Assembly: GCA_015501075.1 (NCBI GenBank)
Contig: JADNYJ010000011.1
Location: 186,001-250,000, forward strand
Reading direction: 5' to 3'
Length of the DNA: 64,000 nt
Source: Gymnopilus junonius
Taxonomy: Eukaryota > Basidiomycota > Agaricomycetes > Agaricales > Galerinaceae
Of this stretch, positions 10,963-20,960 are shown one piece after another. The notes under the pieces are model-generated. The model made no database searches, had not been told where the DNA came from, and saw only the letters and a program-made list of their open reading frames with translations. Each line of letters opens with the position of its first letter. Positions within the stretch are counted from its first letter, which is position 1. Position numbers and translations under genes: made by a program.

Positions 10963-12953
10963 TAATGGCTTGTCCTATTCAAATAATATAATGTCAGAAT
11001 ATTGTATTGAAGTGTCAGTAAAGTTTTGAAATAATGACTGAACCTTGATTGGATCATCAGAAAATGCAACACGAGGGTTTGGATGACCATAGAGCTTCAT
11101 CGACTTTGCTATTCTGAAAGAGGACCGACCGTTCATCGTGAGCCTTTGTCAATGTCAAGGCTTGGGCATGAATGTACCGTGAGTCCATACATGTCCATAA
11201 TGCCCCAAATATTGGAATCCCGTCGATCTTAGCAATGTGCTTATTGACCTAGGAATAATACTGAGCATCCTAGATTATGCATCAAACAAAAGAAAAGCAT
11301 ACCTTATGAGAATCATCAATTGAAATTTGGTCAGGTGCAAGACATGCTGTATGCTGGTTTGCATCATGTTCGTCCCTTTCAATCACCTTGTTCATCATCT
11401 CCGTGAGATAGTGTTCACTTGGAACAAACCCCGCATAACCATCGGGATCACCAAACAAACTGAAGTTTGAAATTTTATGCTGAAAGTACGAATCGAGGGT
11501 GCTCTGCCTACCACCACTACTAGTACATGCAATGTTGCGTTCACGAACTACCTCGAATAAAGCCTCGATGTATTGAAGCTGAAGTTTGTTGAATCGGCAG
11601 GTATGCATCTCAGTAAGAAGTGAGCGAACACCACTTGGCCCCATCTTATGCTGATTGCTAACACGAAGTTGAGTCATTACCTCATACGAAAGGCCACCTC
11701 GATGTGAAAGGATTGCTGGGAAAGAAAGCCGAAGAAATGGTGGGAGAGAGTTTAGGATCGCTCAGCCCCATCCTTCAAAGTGGGATCTACAACCTTTCCA
11801 ACAATAGTAACTCCATGAGATTATATAAAAGGAATCTTGCAGATCGATAATACGGTGAGGGCAGAGGGGGCCATTCTTTTCGAGAACGGTGGTTCGACAT
11901 TTTGGGCAATATAATTTGTCGATAAAGAAATGAGGGAGCCAAAGGCAGATCCGAGGTTGATAGAATAATGTCGGCTCGAAACGCCGGCATGAGAGCAGGA
12001 AGGTGGGTTCGGGCGGGTTGATCCAAAAGGTTGGAGGTGAACATGGGCCATTGTCGGAAAAGGGGGGAGGCTTGATGAGCTGTCGCTTGTCCCTCTTGTT
12101 GATAAGGGGTTTGACGACGTCACTGAAGTACGTGTACAGCCAGTCAGGCATGTACTTCGGCTTTTTGAACCAAGGGGCTACAATATCCCAGTTAGATAGG
12201 CAGAACACACTTGTGAGATACTCTACGCACCTTTTGGGTTGCCATTTTCCTTCTCATTGCCCTTGCCTCTCGTATTTGGGATATCTTCTTCATTCTCAGA
12301 CTCGACGTCCGAGTCCTCCTCATTGCCGTCTTCAAGTTCAAAGGTGTCGCGTCGTATGAAGAAAGGACCTGTTGACGTGTTAGATAGATATATGAACCCA
12401 ATAAAATGGTATACTTACAGACTTGGGTACGTTCAGCAGCTTCGCGCAGCTGTTGCAAGGTTTGTGGAAGGGGTGACGGCGCCGGTTGCAATTCTGAGTT
12501 TCCAGCTGCAATGACTTCCACTACGTCGTGGGGGGGGCTAGAGGATATGGCAGCGCTAGCCGGGGTTCTTGAATCTAGATGTACTTCATCAGACCATCAG
12601 AATTCAAGTATATCAAATGAGCTACATACCAGTACTTGGGCCAACCATGCCCTTTTCGAGTTCCAGCATTTGCCACAGCATCTCTGCTGTAAAATCTTCG
12701 TCCCTGCCGTACTCGTCATCTGCATTGAAGCCGTCATCTGTGAGGGTTACGCGATAAGTCACATAAGAGAAGAAATGAATTCCAAATATGTACCATTCAC
12801 AGATTCATTGTTGTCGGGTAAAGCAGCAGCATGAATCGCGTCGCCATCACGTTGAACCCAACCTGAGTCCAATCTGGCATGTGATTGTTGTTCTCGCACG
12901 TAGGAATCCCAGGATTCATCGACACCGGAGAAGACATGGACATGTCGCCACAT

Positions 12954-13622
12954 TTAGACGTGCTCCCATCCATAGGGTTTTAGCACGGGAAGGGGATGGA
13001 ACAGTGAGAAAGGAATCGAAAAGCAAGTTTTGAAAGCAGCCTAGGAGTATGAAAGGTGGTAAAATAGGGAAAAAAAGAATGAGAACGTGTCACGTCCTCG
13101 CCCAAGCAGTACGAGGGCTGCCTGAGGGCAGGTAATGCACGTGCCAATGTTATCTGCCATGTTATCTGCCATTGGCTGTGGCAGATAACATTTCGAGGGT
13201 TTATGCCTCGTCAAGACCTCAAAAAAAAATTCTAAATAGACAGATTTTATTAACATATAGTCGTACATACTCCTGTAAGTTCTCGTAGCCCAAAATCATC
13301 ATTTGCGTCCAAGAGGTCGACGACAATGGCGAGCAAACCGTGTCTCGGACATTGCCGGGCAGATAACATACCCAGGACTATGGGCGGTCAACCAGAGCGT
13401 CAACGGTCAACCGACGTATTTGCTTATTTGGCTTCAGTATATTTGCCAAGCAGACGCTTACAATAGACACTGCCACATGCTTTCTCACCTACCTCACCAT
13501 GCAATGCCCGGCTTGCTTGTGCTCGTTTCCGCTCTCTACTGGGATTTTGTCGCAGGAACTCTGCGTTGTCGACAGTCGAGCTCTCTCTACCAACGTTGAA
13601 GGGAAAACTTTGACCGGCAGAA
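12954..13622. other. Intergenic between transposon gene and DUF7330 gene
   Basis: Apart from the GGCAGATAAC cluster, no gene is seen. A weak inverted pair flanks the transposon gene: CCTAGGAGTATG here near 13,039 and CATACTCCTGGG near 6,057, with one mismatch. Confidence 0.35.
13146..13369. promoter_or_regulatory. Cluster of four GGCAGATAAC motifs
   Basis: GTTATCTGCC occurs at 13149-13158 and 13161-13170, and its reverse complement GGCAGATAAC at 13180-13189 and 13358-13367. The first and third form a perfect 14-base inverted repeat (AATGTTATCTGCCA at 13146-13159 with TGGCAGATAACATT at 13179-13192). Each copy contains the AGATAA core bound by fungal GATA-type zinc-finger regulators. The cluster lies between the 5' end of the transposon gene and the DUF7330 gene, so it may serve either, or be a transposase-binding array. 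Confidence 0.35.
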
Positions 13623-14519
13623 ATGATTTTAGTGGATGACAAGCAAGTGGAAGCCCTGGAAGCTCGCAGGCAAGCTGAAGAGCAAGAACAGCTCAATGTA
13701 ACTTTTCCATTTGATATTCTGTGTTATATCTTCACTGATCAGCCATATTTCTGAACAGGAACCCCCACCAACCTACGCTTCTCTTCAATCTGCGTCGTCA
13801 AGTGCCGAAGTCGTTGCGAAAACAGTGAACTATGTCTCCATCACCCGTGTGCACAATTCCGTGAAGGAAACATTAATCATCGATCCTTCTCTCTTTGTGC
13901 CCATGTTCCTTCGGCCCCCGCTATTACCTGGGGAAACTGAAGAAACTCGCAAAAACCTCAGGCTTGAATCTACTCATGGACATGTATATGCCGACGTTAC
14001 ACTCGTCGCCAAGGACGATAATGCAAACGATACGGACACTCCCAAGAAGAACAAGCGGGTGGTCATCAATATGAAGTCAACTCACGGAGGGATTACAGCA
14101 AAGATCGTATGCCTTTGCTTATATCTTTATCCGTTCATCTGTCTGACAGGTCGTCCTCGAAGCACGGGCGTCCAGGCCGCAGCTCCTTCGTCCTCCATGC
14201 CCAGGCAGTGAACGGAGAGATCCGTCTGCACATCCCAAGCTCCTTCCACGGGCCCGTCATTGTCTCTCATCGACATGGGTTTGTCAGGTTCTCGGATGCT
14301 ATCAGCCGGAATCTCACCACTTTTGGAGAGGTGGATAGCACGCGCCGATGTTTCTTGGGAGATTTCTCGCGATGGTCAGAGTCTGGCGACGGCTGGGCAG
14401 GTGACGAGCTCGTCGTAGAAGTGCGGCACGGGAACGTGAAGATCCACTACGACGATGATGCAGTAGGGTCACCTGTGAAGACCAGACCAACTCTTCTGAA
14501 TCGTATATTCGGGTTTTGA
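13623..14519 (+). CDS. DUF7330-type protein A
   Basis: Three exons (13623-13697, 13759-14106, 14163-14519) join in frame to about 259 residues. The start MILVDDKQVEALEARRQAEE is a short charged helix, followed by a PPPTYAS linker. The core has a SITRVHNSV strand, IIDPSLFVP, GETEETRKNL and HGHVYADV, then in exon 3 NGEIRLHIP, SFHGPVIVSHRHG, FLGDF and DELVVEV, ending in a basic-aromatic tail RIFGF. This arrangement matches the fungal DUF7330 family of unknown function. A close relative in the same layout lies at 27,866-28,801 on the other strand, and both share the third-exon acceptor position. The start is supported by the matching start of the paralogue (MILTSDEQQRKELEAR). Function unknown; the repeated strand-like pattern suggests a beta-rich fold. 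Confidence 0.75.
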
Positions 14520-15477
14520 TTCATTTCCTGGCGTTCAAGCGGTCCTTCTTGTTTTCTCCTTTGGTACGTTCAGCTGCTTCTCTTGACTCATCGTCCTCTC
14601 AAGAATTCGTGCATTGGTCTAGACTCAGATATACCACCTCTATCTTTGTGGAGCTGTCGTTGTATTAATTTCCGTGCTGTACCAGTATTCGCCGACTTCA
14701 AACTTTGTAATAATAATACCCATGTGAGTGGTACAATTCCTCCCTCCTTCTCTGCAGATTTAAACTGAATTAACCCCAGGTAAAATAACGTTCGTCCTCT
14801 TCTCTGCTGCGAGTGATAGTCTTTGTGTACCTTTCTAAAGTCGATTTCGGTGGAAATACAAGTCTTGTGCTTCTTGCTATTGGTAGCACTGGGGTTTGCA
14901 AGCACCAATGACAATTTTCCTCCTGATTTCGACCTAGTTCTCAAACCTAATCACCATCGATGCTTGATCAACGACTTCCGATGCCTCATGGTACCAGCAA
15001 CCAAAACCTCCGTGGATAGGCAGTCAGGCAGAGCAAACAGATGCCGAATAACCACGCCTCTTTTTTCCTAATCTGTCTTCCTCCCTCGGTCCTTCTAACC
15101 CTTGGATGTCTTCCCAGCTGCCGACCACCCAAGCGCGCAATCTTATCGGCGGATGCTGTGACATTGTGTAAATTTGGAAATAGTCATCTGATCCTTGAAT
15201 GTGCTCTGCAGAGGTGCTCTGGATGTGGCTTGGAACTCGAAGGGATGGCAGGGCACGGCATGCTGAGCGCCCTTCATCTGCTTTTTCTCTGATATCGGAG
15301 GTACTTTACACCTGCATGGTACATCGTTCACCTGGTGATCGCTAGATCCGGGGTTAGATTATCAGTTTCGATCGTCAGAGGCCTTGCAAAACATATAAGG
15401 AGCTGAAGGATGTACTATTGCAATACCAGACAAACCTCGCAAACGCATCTGACTTCTACTCCTCTTTTAATCGACTC
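14520..15477. other. Intergenic, no gene seen
   Basis: Contains the 3' flank of the DUF7330 gene and the promoter of the cyclophilin gene. Short ORFs on both strands have no motif or splice support. Confidence 0.4.
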
Positions 15478-16224
15478 ATGGCAAACGTCTTTGTGAGTTT
15501 GTTTGAGCGGCCCAGACTGCTTGACGTCCAAGCTTTTCAGGCTACAACGTCAGGCAGTCCGAGAACGCCCGAATTTTATTGATGGTCAAGCTTTGCAAGT
15601 ATGACTGATTTGCTATAGTTTGATATTTCAGTTGGAGGCGAAGCTATTGGCCGTGTCGTCGTCAAGCTCTACGATGACGTCGTTCCACTGACGGCGCGCA
15701 ATTTCCGCGAACTCGCCACTGGCCAGAACGGCTATGGATACAAGGGCAGCAAATTCCATCGCGTGAAGCCCAATTTTATGCTTCAGGGAGGAGATTTCAC
15801 CAAGGGCAATGGTACTGGCGGGAGGTCGATCTATGGAGAAAGGTTTGCTGGTGAATATTTCGTTGTTCGACCCAGGAGTTTGGTACAACTGGCTAATTTT
15901 GTATTGTCTTATAGATGAGAACTTCCAGTTAAAACACTCGAAGCCCGGCATCTTGTCTATGGCGAACGCTGGACGGAATTCCAATGGGTCGCAATTCTTC
16001 ATCACAGTCATCCCAGCGGCTTGGATGGACGGAGCTCACGTTGTATTTGGTAAGGACATAATATTTTCCTGATTTATGTGGTTTTCGTTTTCTCAATAGC
16101 TAAAAAAAAATCGGCAGGCGAAGTGATTCAAGGATTGGACGTCGTGAAGGAGGCTCTATCGTTCGGCCAGGATTCGGGCACCCCCATACGGGAGGTGAAG
16201 ATCACGAGTTGTGGGACATTATAA
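15478..16224 (+). CDS. Cyclophilin-type peptidyl-prolyl isomerase
   Basis: Spliced over four exons to about 160 residues, the usual length of a cytosolic single-domain cyclophilin. It begins [18 protein letters not shown]. The catalytic arginine lies in [10 protein letters not shown], followed by [20 protein letters not shown], then [27 protein letters not shown] and the Trp-containing cyclosporin-site segment [12 protein letters not shown]. It ends with [13 protein letters not shown] and CGTL. Cyclophilins catalyse cis-trans isomerisation of Xaa-Pro bonds and assist protein folding. The loop before the Trp reads TVIPAAW rather than the more common TxxTxWL, a mild deviation. The first intron follows the fifth codon, as in many fungal cyclophilin A genes. 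No signal peptide or C-terminal ER signal, so cytosolic or nuclear. Confidence 0.92.
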
Positions 16225-17035
16225 AGCTTGTTGTGGAGACAAGTTCAAGGACAACAGTGTCTTCGCCCCATGCGTCACTGGTCATGTATTTCTAGCTCTC
16301 CTTGGAATAGCAGCATACGTTAACAGGAAAGTTACTTGAGACGGAGAGGAACCATCTCTAAGAGAAGAACCCGGCTATGCGGAAGAGTATGAGAGATGCG
16401 GTTCTTCCCTGTTTACGTTGTCATCGCCTTGCAGTTAGAATAGCCGGTGCAGATCTGCCCTCATCCTCATGGGCAGACTCATCACCTCATCCCTACTTGG
16501 ACCATAAAACATCATAGCCACATCCCTGGACGGTGGTTAAGCGACTTATGGGCACTAAAGTCATTGGTATCGACAAGGGTTTTGGTTCCTCAAGGTCCAA
16601 GGCCTTACGCCCGAGTTATGAAAGTGTAGTAATGAAATTTCCAGGTCCCAGCCTGTATGTGCTTCCGCAGGAAGGCCGCCATTCCGGGATAAGTTTGACG
16701 AGGGATGAAAACGTTGAAGATAGCTAACGGGTAACCGCAGCGGAGTGGGACTCGAGTGGCCTTTCCGTGCCTTGAACTCTCCGTAATCCTAGCATAAACA
16801 CGAGGATCGGATATCTGCATCAGGAAAATTTCCATGCACGTTCAAAGGTCTTTATCTATTAAGTTCAGCACAACTGAAGAAGATCGAATATGCCTCAGAC
16901 GATAGATTTCCGAGACGTGGTAAAGCTTGAAGGCAAGAAATAATACGTAAAACTTCAAGATGTGGTTACTTGGATTACAAACATTACTGATCGTATGTAC
17001 ATACTAACTAAAACCACCAAATTATAGAAATCAAA
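16225..17035. other. Intergenic, no gene seen
   Basis: Region between the cyclophilin and GTPase genes, which converge here. Only short motif-free ORFs. Confidence 0.4.
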
Positions 17036-17985
17036 TTATTTTGGGAAGAAAAACCTGCGGATTCGGCGGAAGAAGGAGAGTTTGACACCTTTTTCTGGTT
17101 CATTCTGACGTTTTGATGTTTTCCCTGCCTTGGTCTCGCTCACCGATTTTCTTTCGTCGACCATCTCTTTCTGAATGTCGAGGACGATACCATGGTCACT
17201 CGTTCGACTAAGAATGAGGTCGACGAATTTGGATGCATCGCTTTCCTCCTGAAATCGTTCCATCGATGAGCCCTGAGTGATGAGAGGTTTCCAGTAATTA
17301 TCCCGCAATTCCAATTCATGCCGTTCACAATGCCTGTCTGGAGTCTCTCTGTTCCATTTTGTCGTCACAAGTACAACATTCCTGAAAACCTTACTTCCAC
17401 ATAGATGGTCCAATATTTGGAGACTACGGCTGGCCGCTGCAGAGAGGCGGTCCACTGTAATGTCGTGAAGGTATATCACACCACCGAGTACGGTCTTTTC
17501 AGGTATCTTATAACACTATATGAGCAATATTGATTTGATATTACTCTTTCCAAGTCAACTTACATTTCTTTTAAACAATTTGCGATGCTCGTCAAGACCA
17601 TGGTATCGTCCTTAAGGGTGTCGTCGAAACCTGGAGTGTCTAGTAGAAGCAAACGGCGGCCTTTGACTCGAGGATGACTGGAAAAAGAAGCAATCTCAGC
17701 AGCCTTTGGGTCATCGACTGAAGAAGCCAAGCCGTGGTTGACAATCATGCGCTGGTCGGAATCTTTTGGCAGAAGACAATTGATAAACTAAAAGAGAGTA
17801 GTTTAATTAGCATGCAAACGAGTTTGTGAGATGAGTAATAAGTACCGTGCTTTTTCCCGCACCAGTGGGACCTATGACACTAGATCCAAGAACAAGATAA
17901 GTATCATCGCTTTACAGCCATAGATAACCACTCACATGATTACAATATCTTTCATCTTGCTATCTCCAGTTTTCGATTTCGACAT
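17036..17985 (-). CDS. P-loop GTPase (fungal G-domain protein)
   Basis: Four exons give about 250 residues from MSKSKTGDSKMKDIV. G1 is VIGPTGAGKST, formed across the first intron. G3 is LLLLDTPGFDDT. The likely G4 is VLVTTKWN, with Trp in place of the usual Asp spacing, as in AIG1/septin-like fungal G-domain proteins. A basic C-terminus (SFFRRIRRFFFPK) could bind membranes. Such small GTPases are numerous in Agaricomycetes and their role is not established; comparison with immunity-associated GTPases is speculative. Frame-open sequence continues upstream of the chosen ATG (LLPPKSQDKAKDGQFESRR), so a longer N-terminus is possible. The gene lies about 170 bases downstream of the GGQF-motif gene on the same strand. 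Confidence 0.75.
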
Positions 17986-18155
17986 TCCGCTGTCCGCTGG
18001 GGATTCATTTATTCGACGACTTTCAAATTGCCCGTCTTTTGCTTTGTCTTGAGATTTGGGGGGTAATAGTCGATTTTCACCACGCTGAGGCAAGTATGTT
18101 ACCCCTTCAAAAAATATAGAATGAGGTGCAAGGCAACGCTATATGTCATCGGTCA

Positions 18156-20114
18156 TCACAAACCTCCTTCGTAGAATGCCTTGAATGCCCTGAGGCGTCT
18201 CACCATTTCCTCCTGTGGAGGCAAAACGTCATCGTCCTTTGAAATTGTCAGTCACGATCCATTTTACCGCACAGAAAACGTTACTACCTTCGTGAGTAAT
18301 GAAATCCAATCCTTGTCTTCAGTTATTGCCATCCTTGCGTTTGGGTTGTCCTTCGATAAAGCTATTGCCACGCGTTATATCCAATATTTTGAAGCTTACC
18401 TTCAACAATTTTTCGTTGATTCCTTTTGAAGGGTGTACATCCTGTAGAATTAACGTCATCAATTATACATTGACAAATAGGGATAACTGTACTACTTACC
18501 AATGCATTGAAGCGAGCGGACTCTAGGACCGGAGTGTTATCTTCAGGGATGAACGGATGCTGGTATTGATTACCAGGGAACAAGTTCTTAAGCCCATGGC
18601 TCTGCCGAAAATGGGGATTGAAACGATCAATGGGCGTTACTTCTTTCGCTTCGATTGGTAATTTCTTCCATAAGTGCTGTTGCAGGGTGATATTCATCGT
18701 GCGTACAAATAATGTCTGGTTTTGGTATGAAATGCCTTCTTGGGAAGGATCGCTTCCGCGCAACCTTTCCACCTGGCTAGTATCGGGACCAGACCTAACC
18801 TGGGCAGTACCCGAATATTCCCAGAAATAAGTTTGATACGGCGTTCCAGACCGGCTGTCTTCAGTTGAGAGAAATCTCAGCAGGCATGGGCCTTCCTGGG
18901 AAGTTGCATCCGAGAAAGTGGCCATCCCCCAAGCAGTGGTTTTGTCATAGCCTATGACAACGCGCAAGTCACCGTTCTTCGCTTCACGTCCACGAACCCC
19001 CAGGGCATACATATACCAAGCTTCGGCATGCTGGGCGATAAACTGACGAACATGTCGGATGTTTACTACGTCTTCGGACTGCGATCCCACAGGCATCGTT
19101 AGGAGAGCGCCCTCTGAGGCGTCAGTTTTGAATGTTAGGCCACTTCACCGCAAGTGTCAGCATTGCATGACGATCAGAGGCGAAAATTAAATGACACACG
19201 ATACACCCCGGGTTTGCTCTGACTTGCGAATGGTTGAACTGGAAAGATAACTCCCACTTCCAAATTCCGTGTAACGGTGAATGTCCATTGGAGAAATATT
19301 TAGCGTGGCAAAGTCAGCTGGAAGATTTGGCGGGTTGATTGGGTGATTACGCGGGTGACAAATGTTGAAGAGAAAATCAAAGGCGCCGAATTCAGTTATG
19401 ATGCCCACGTCTCCAATCGTTATGCCAGTTCTCCGATATTCAATGCTGAGGTTTTCGTTAGGCTCCGGAATCCATAACGGGGAGCCACGGCGCTGCACTC
19501 CAATGTGTTGGTAGTATATATCACTTGTTTTCTTCGCTATGGCCCATTGTTAGAGACGAACTCGAAGATTCCTAACGACTTTGTAACGACCCATACCTGA
19601 TGGCCTAAAGTTTTGATCCGCTTCAGTTTTCCCCGCGAAAGGGTGGGGTAGCGTTCTTGGTTCTGAACTCGCCTAATTCGCTTGTGAGTCATGTCATGTT
19701 GAAATTTAACTAAGCTGCAGTACCTACATGGGTGGAATCTTCATTGGAATGAGTTCGGCTTGGAGGTCCCTCAGCTAACAATATACTTGCGTTAGCGACA
19801 AGCTTAGCAAGCTATTCTAAAGAAGAGCGCACAATGGTTTAGTGGTGAAGGCCCTATGCTGATGTGATAATGGTGCAAATTGTTCGCAGCCTGAAATTGA
19901 CCGCCGCTGACAGTGATGTCAGAAGCTTCGGAGAACATGCCTCCTGCACTACTGTTGTAAGAGTATATTTCGTCAAGATATCATGCAACAGCATGCCAGA
20001 GAATAATACTGACCTAGACGTCGTATTATGCTGGTTGGTATCTATTCGTCCTGGAGCCTTTGCATTGGGTGACATGTAGTGCATCCCACCAGGACCATAT
20101 TCTTTCCCTCGCAT
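18156..20114 (-). CDS. Agaricomycete GGQF-motif protein, function unknown
   Basis: Several exons, beginning MRGKEYGPGGMHYMSPNAK, then after an intron a segment with DITVSGGQFQAANN. That short Gly-Gly-Gln-Phe signature is common at the N-termini of basidiomycete NACHT-type and orphan proteins. The central part has YYQHIGVQRRGSPLWIPEPN, GDVGIITEFGAFDFLFN and GDLRVVIGYDKTTAWGMATF. The C-terminal part has HPSKGINEKLLK and DNPNARMAITEDKDW and ends RRLRAFKAFYEGGL. Together these match a widespread orphan family in mushrooms of about 450-500 residues. No catalytic motif or membrane segment seen. The start is supported by exact phase joining of the first two exons at about 20,010 and 19,960. Immediately downstream lies a P-loop GTPase gene in the same orientation. 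Confidence 0.6.
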
Positions 20115-20960
20115 CTGTTGGCCGCGTCCGGTTCCGCTATAAAGACCTTGTGCTTGAGACTTGGTTCAACGTTAGCTTCGGGCATCATGAATACTGACGT
20201 TAAATGCATCATACCATCTAGTGTATCCTGTTCGGAAGTTAAGGGTAAGGTTGCACAGGGCGCTTGGGGTCCCAGCTCATGAAAGTCTAGAAACGCGCTA
20301 GACTCGAGGTTGAGACACATGCTGGATGGCTTATTTTATCGATGGCGAGTACCTATATTGAAAAATAAGTTCATGAAGAGGATGACCCATGTCAAAAACC
20401 CACGCGTTCTACTTGAGGACATACGTCATGTTCACGCCATATTCGATTGCCACGACCCACTGAAACTGATGCTCGGAATGAACGTAGTCAGCGTTCCCTC
20501 CAGTTGTCTTCAGTCCTACTTGAAATAGTTCATGATAGCAAAGTGCAAACTGTCTATCCAAGTACATATAATCAGCAACATTCAGATGCAGACATTATTT
20601 CTCAACTATACCTGTTACCCTATTACATCATGTTCTCAATGCCGCACTCTGAATTGAAAGACATAGGTTGAGCTTCTCTCTTCGTTTGCCCAAAATCTGT
20701 CCTGAAAACCAATGAGATTCCGGTTGCAGTGGAAGGAGAACAATTTGGGAAGTTGGAACAAAGGGAAGCATGACAAGTCACCAGTGACTAAGGTTCTGTG
20801 AACCGGTCCAAGATATTTGCCGGTTCCATCCGGGATTTGATGTAATTACATAAGACGGTCAGAATCACGTCAGAGGCTCCTCCAATCCTCCTCTTAAGTT
20901 TAACCATCCAGCTCGTCTTGCCAAACCGTCAGAGGCGTATGAGCCTATGAGGTATTAGAC
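20115..20960. promoter_or_regulatory. Divergent promoter region
   Basis: Lies between the minus-strand GGQF-motif gene and the plus-strand amino-acid permease, so it should contain both promoters. No clear TATA box or repeated operator stands out. The minus-strand ORF at 20042-20320 is out of frame with the real first exon and is treated as noise. Confidence 0.35.

Larger units (their letters stand above)
6169..12953 (-). pseudogene. Transposase-like protein with embedded DEDDy exonuclease
   Basis: About 14 exons can be joined into one protein of roughly 1,500 residues, from ATG at 12951-12953. Order of parts: acidic N-terminus; a Cys-rich domain (LYCPKC, GPLCPH, YYCWKGC) like fungal DUF6729; a block with SIDDSHKV and ALTLTKAH; FSDDPIK; a full RNase D/WRN-type exonuclease; then VKKDVFHAFHML and RGTNSVEGG, typical of fungal transposase-like proteins; and a Cys-rich tail (CHCC, CKKC). 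It acts presumably on DNA of its own element. Lesions: in-frame TGA at 11762-11764 and 6886-6888, both where CGA would fit; a frame break near 11,130 between TKAHDERS and IAKSMKLYG; and a 1.4-kb hAT insertion at 7,521. So this copy is dead. No convincing terminal repeats of the parent element were found. Confidence 0.6.

Noticed and set aside
6057..13050. CATACTCCTGGG and CCTAGGAGTATG as terminal inverted repeats of the exonuclease-transposon.
   Set aside because: Only 12 bases with one mismatch, no matching flanks and no target duplication. Too weak to call element ends.
20042..20320. Minus-strand ORF as the first exon of the GGQF-motif gene.
   Set aside because: The overlapping frame starting MRGKEYGPGG joins the next exon in exact phase to the GGQF segment; this ORF does not.
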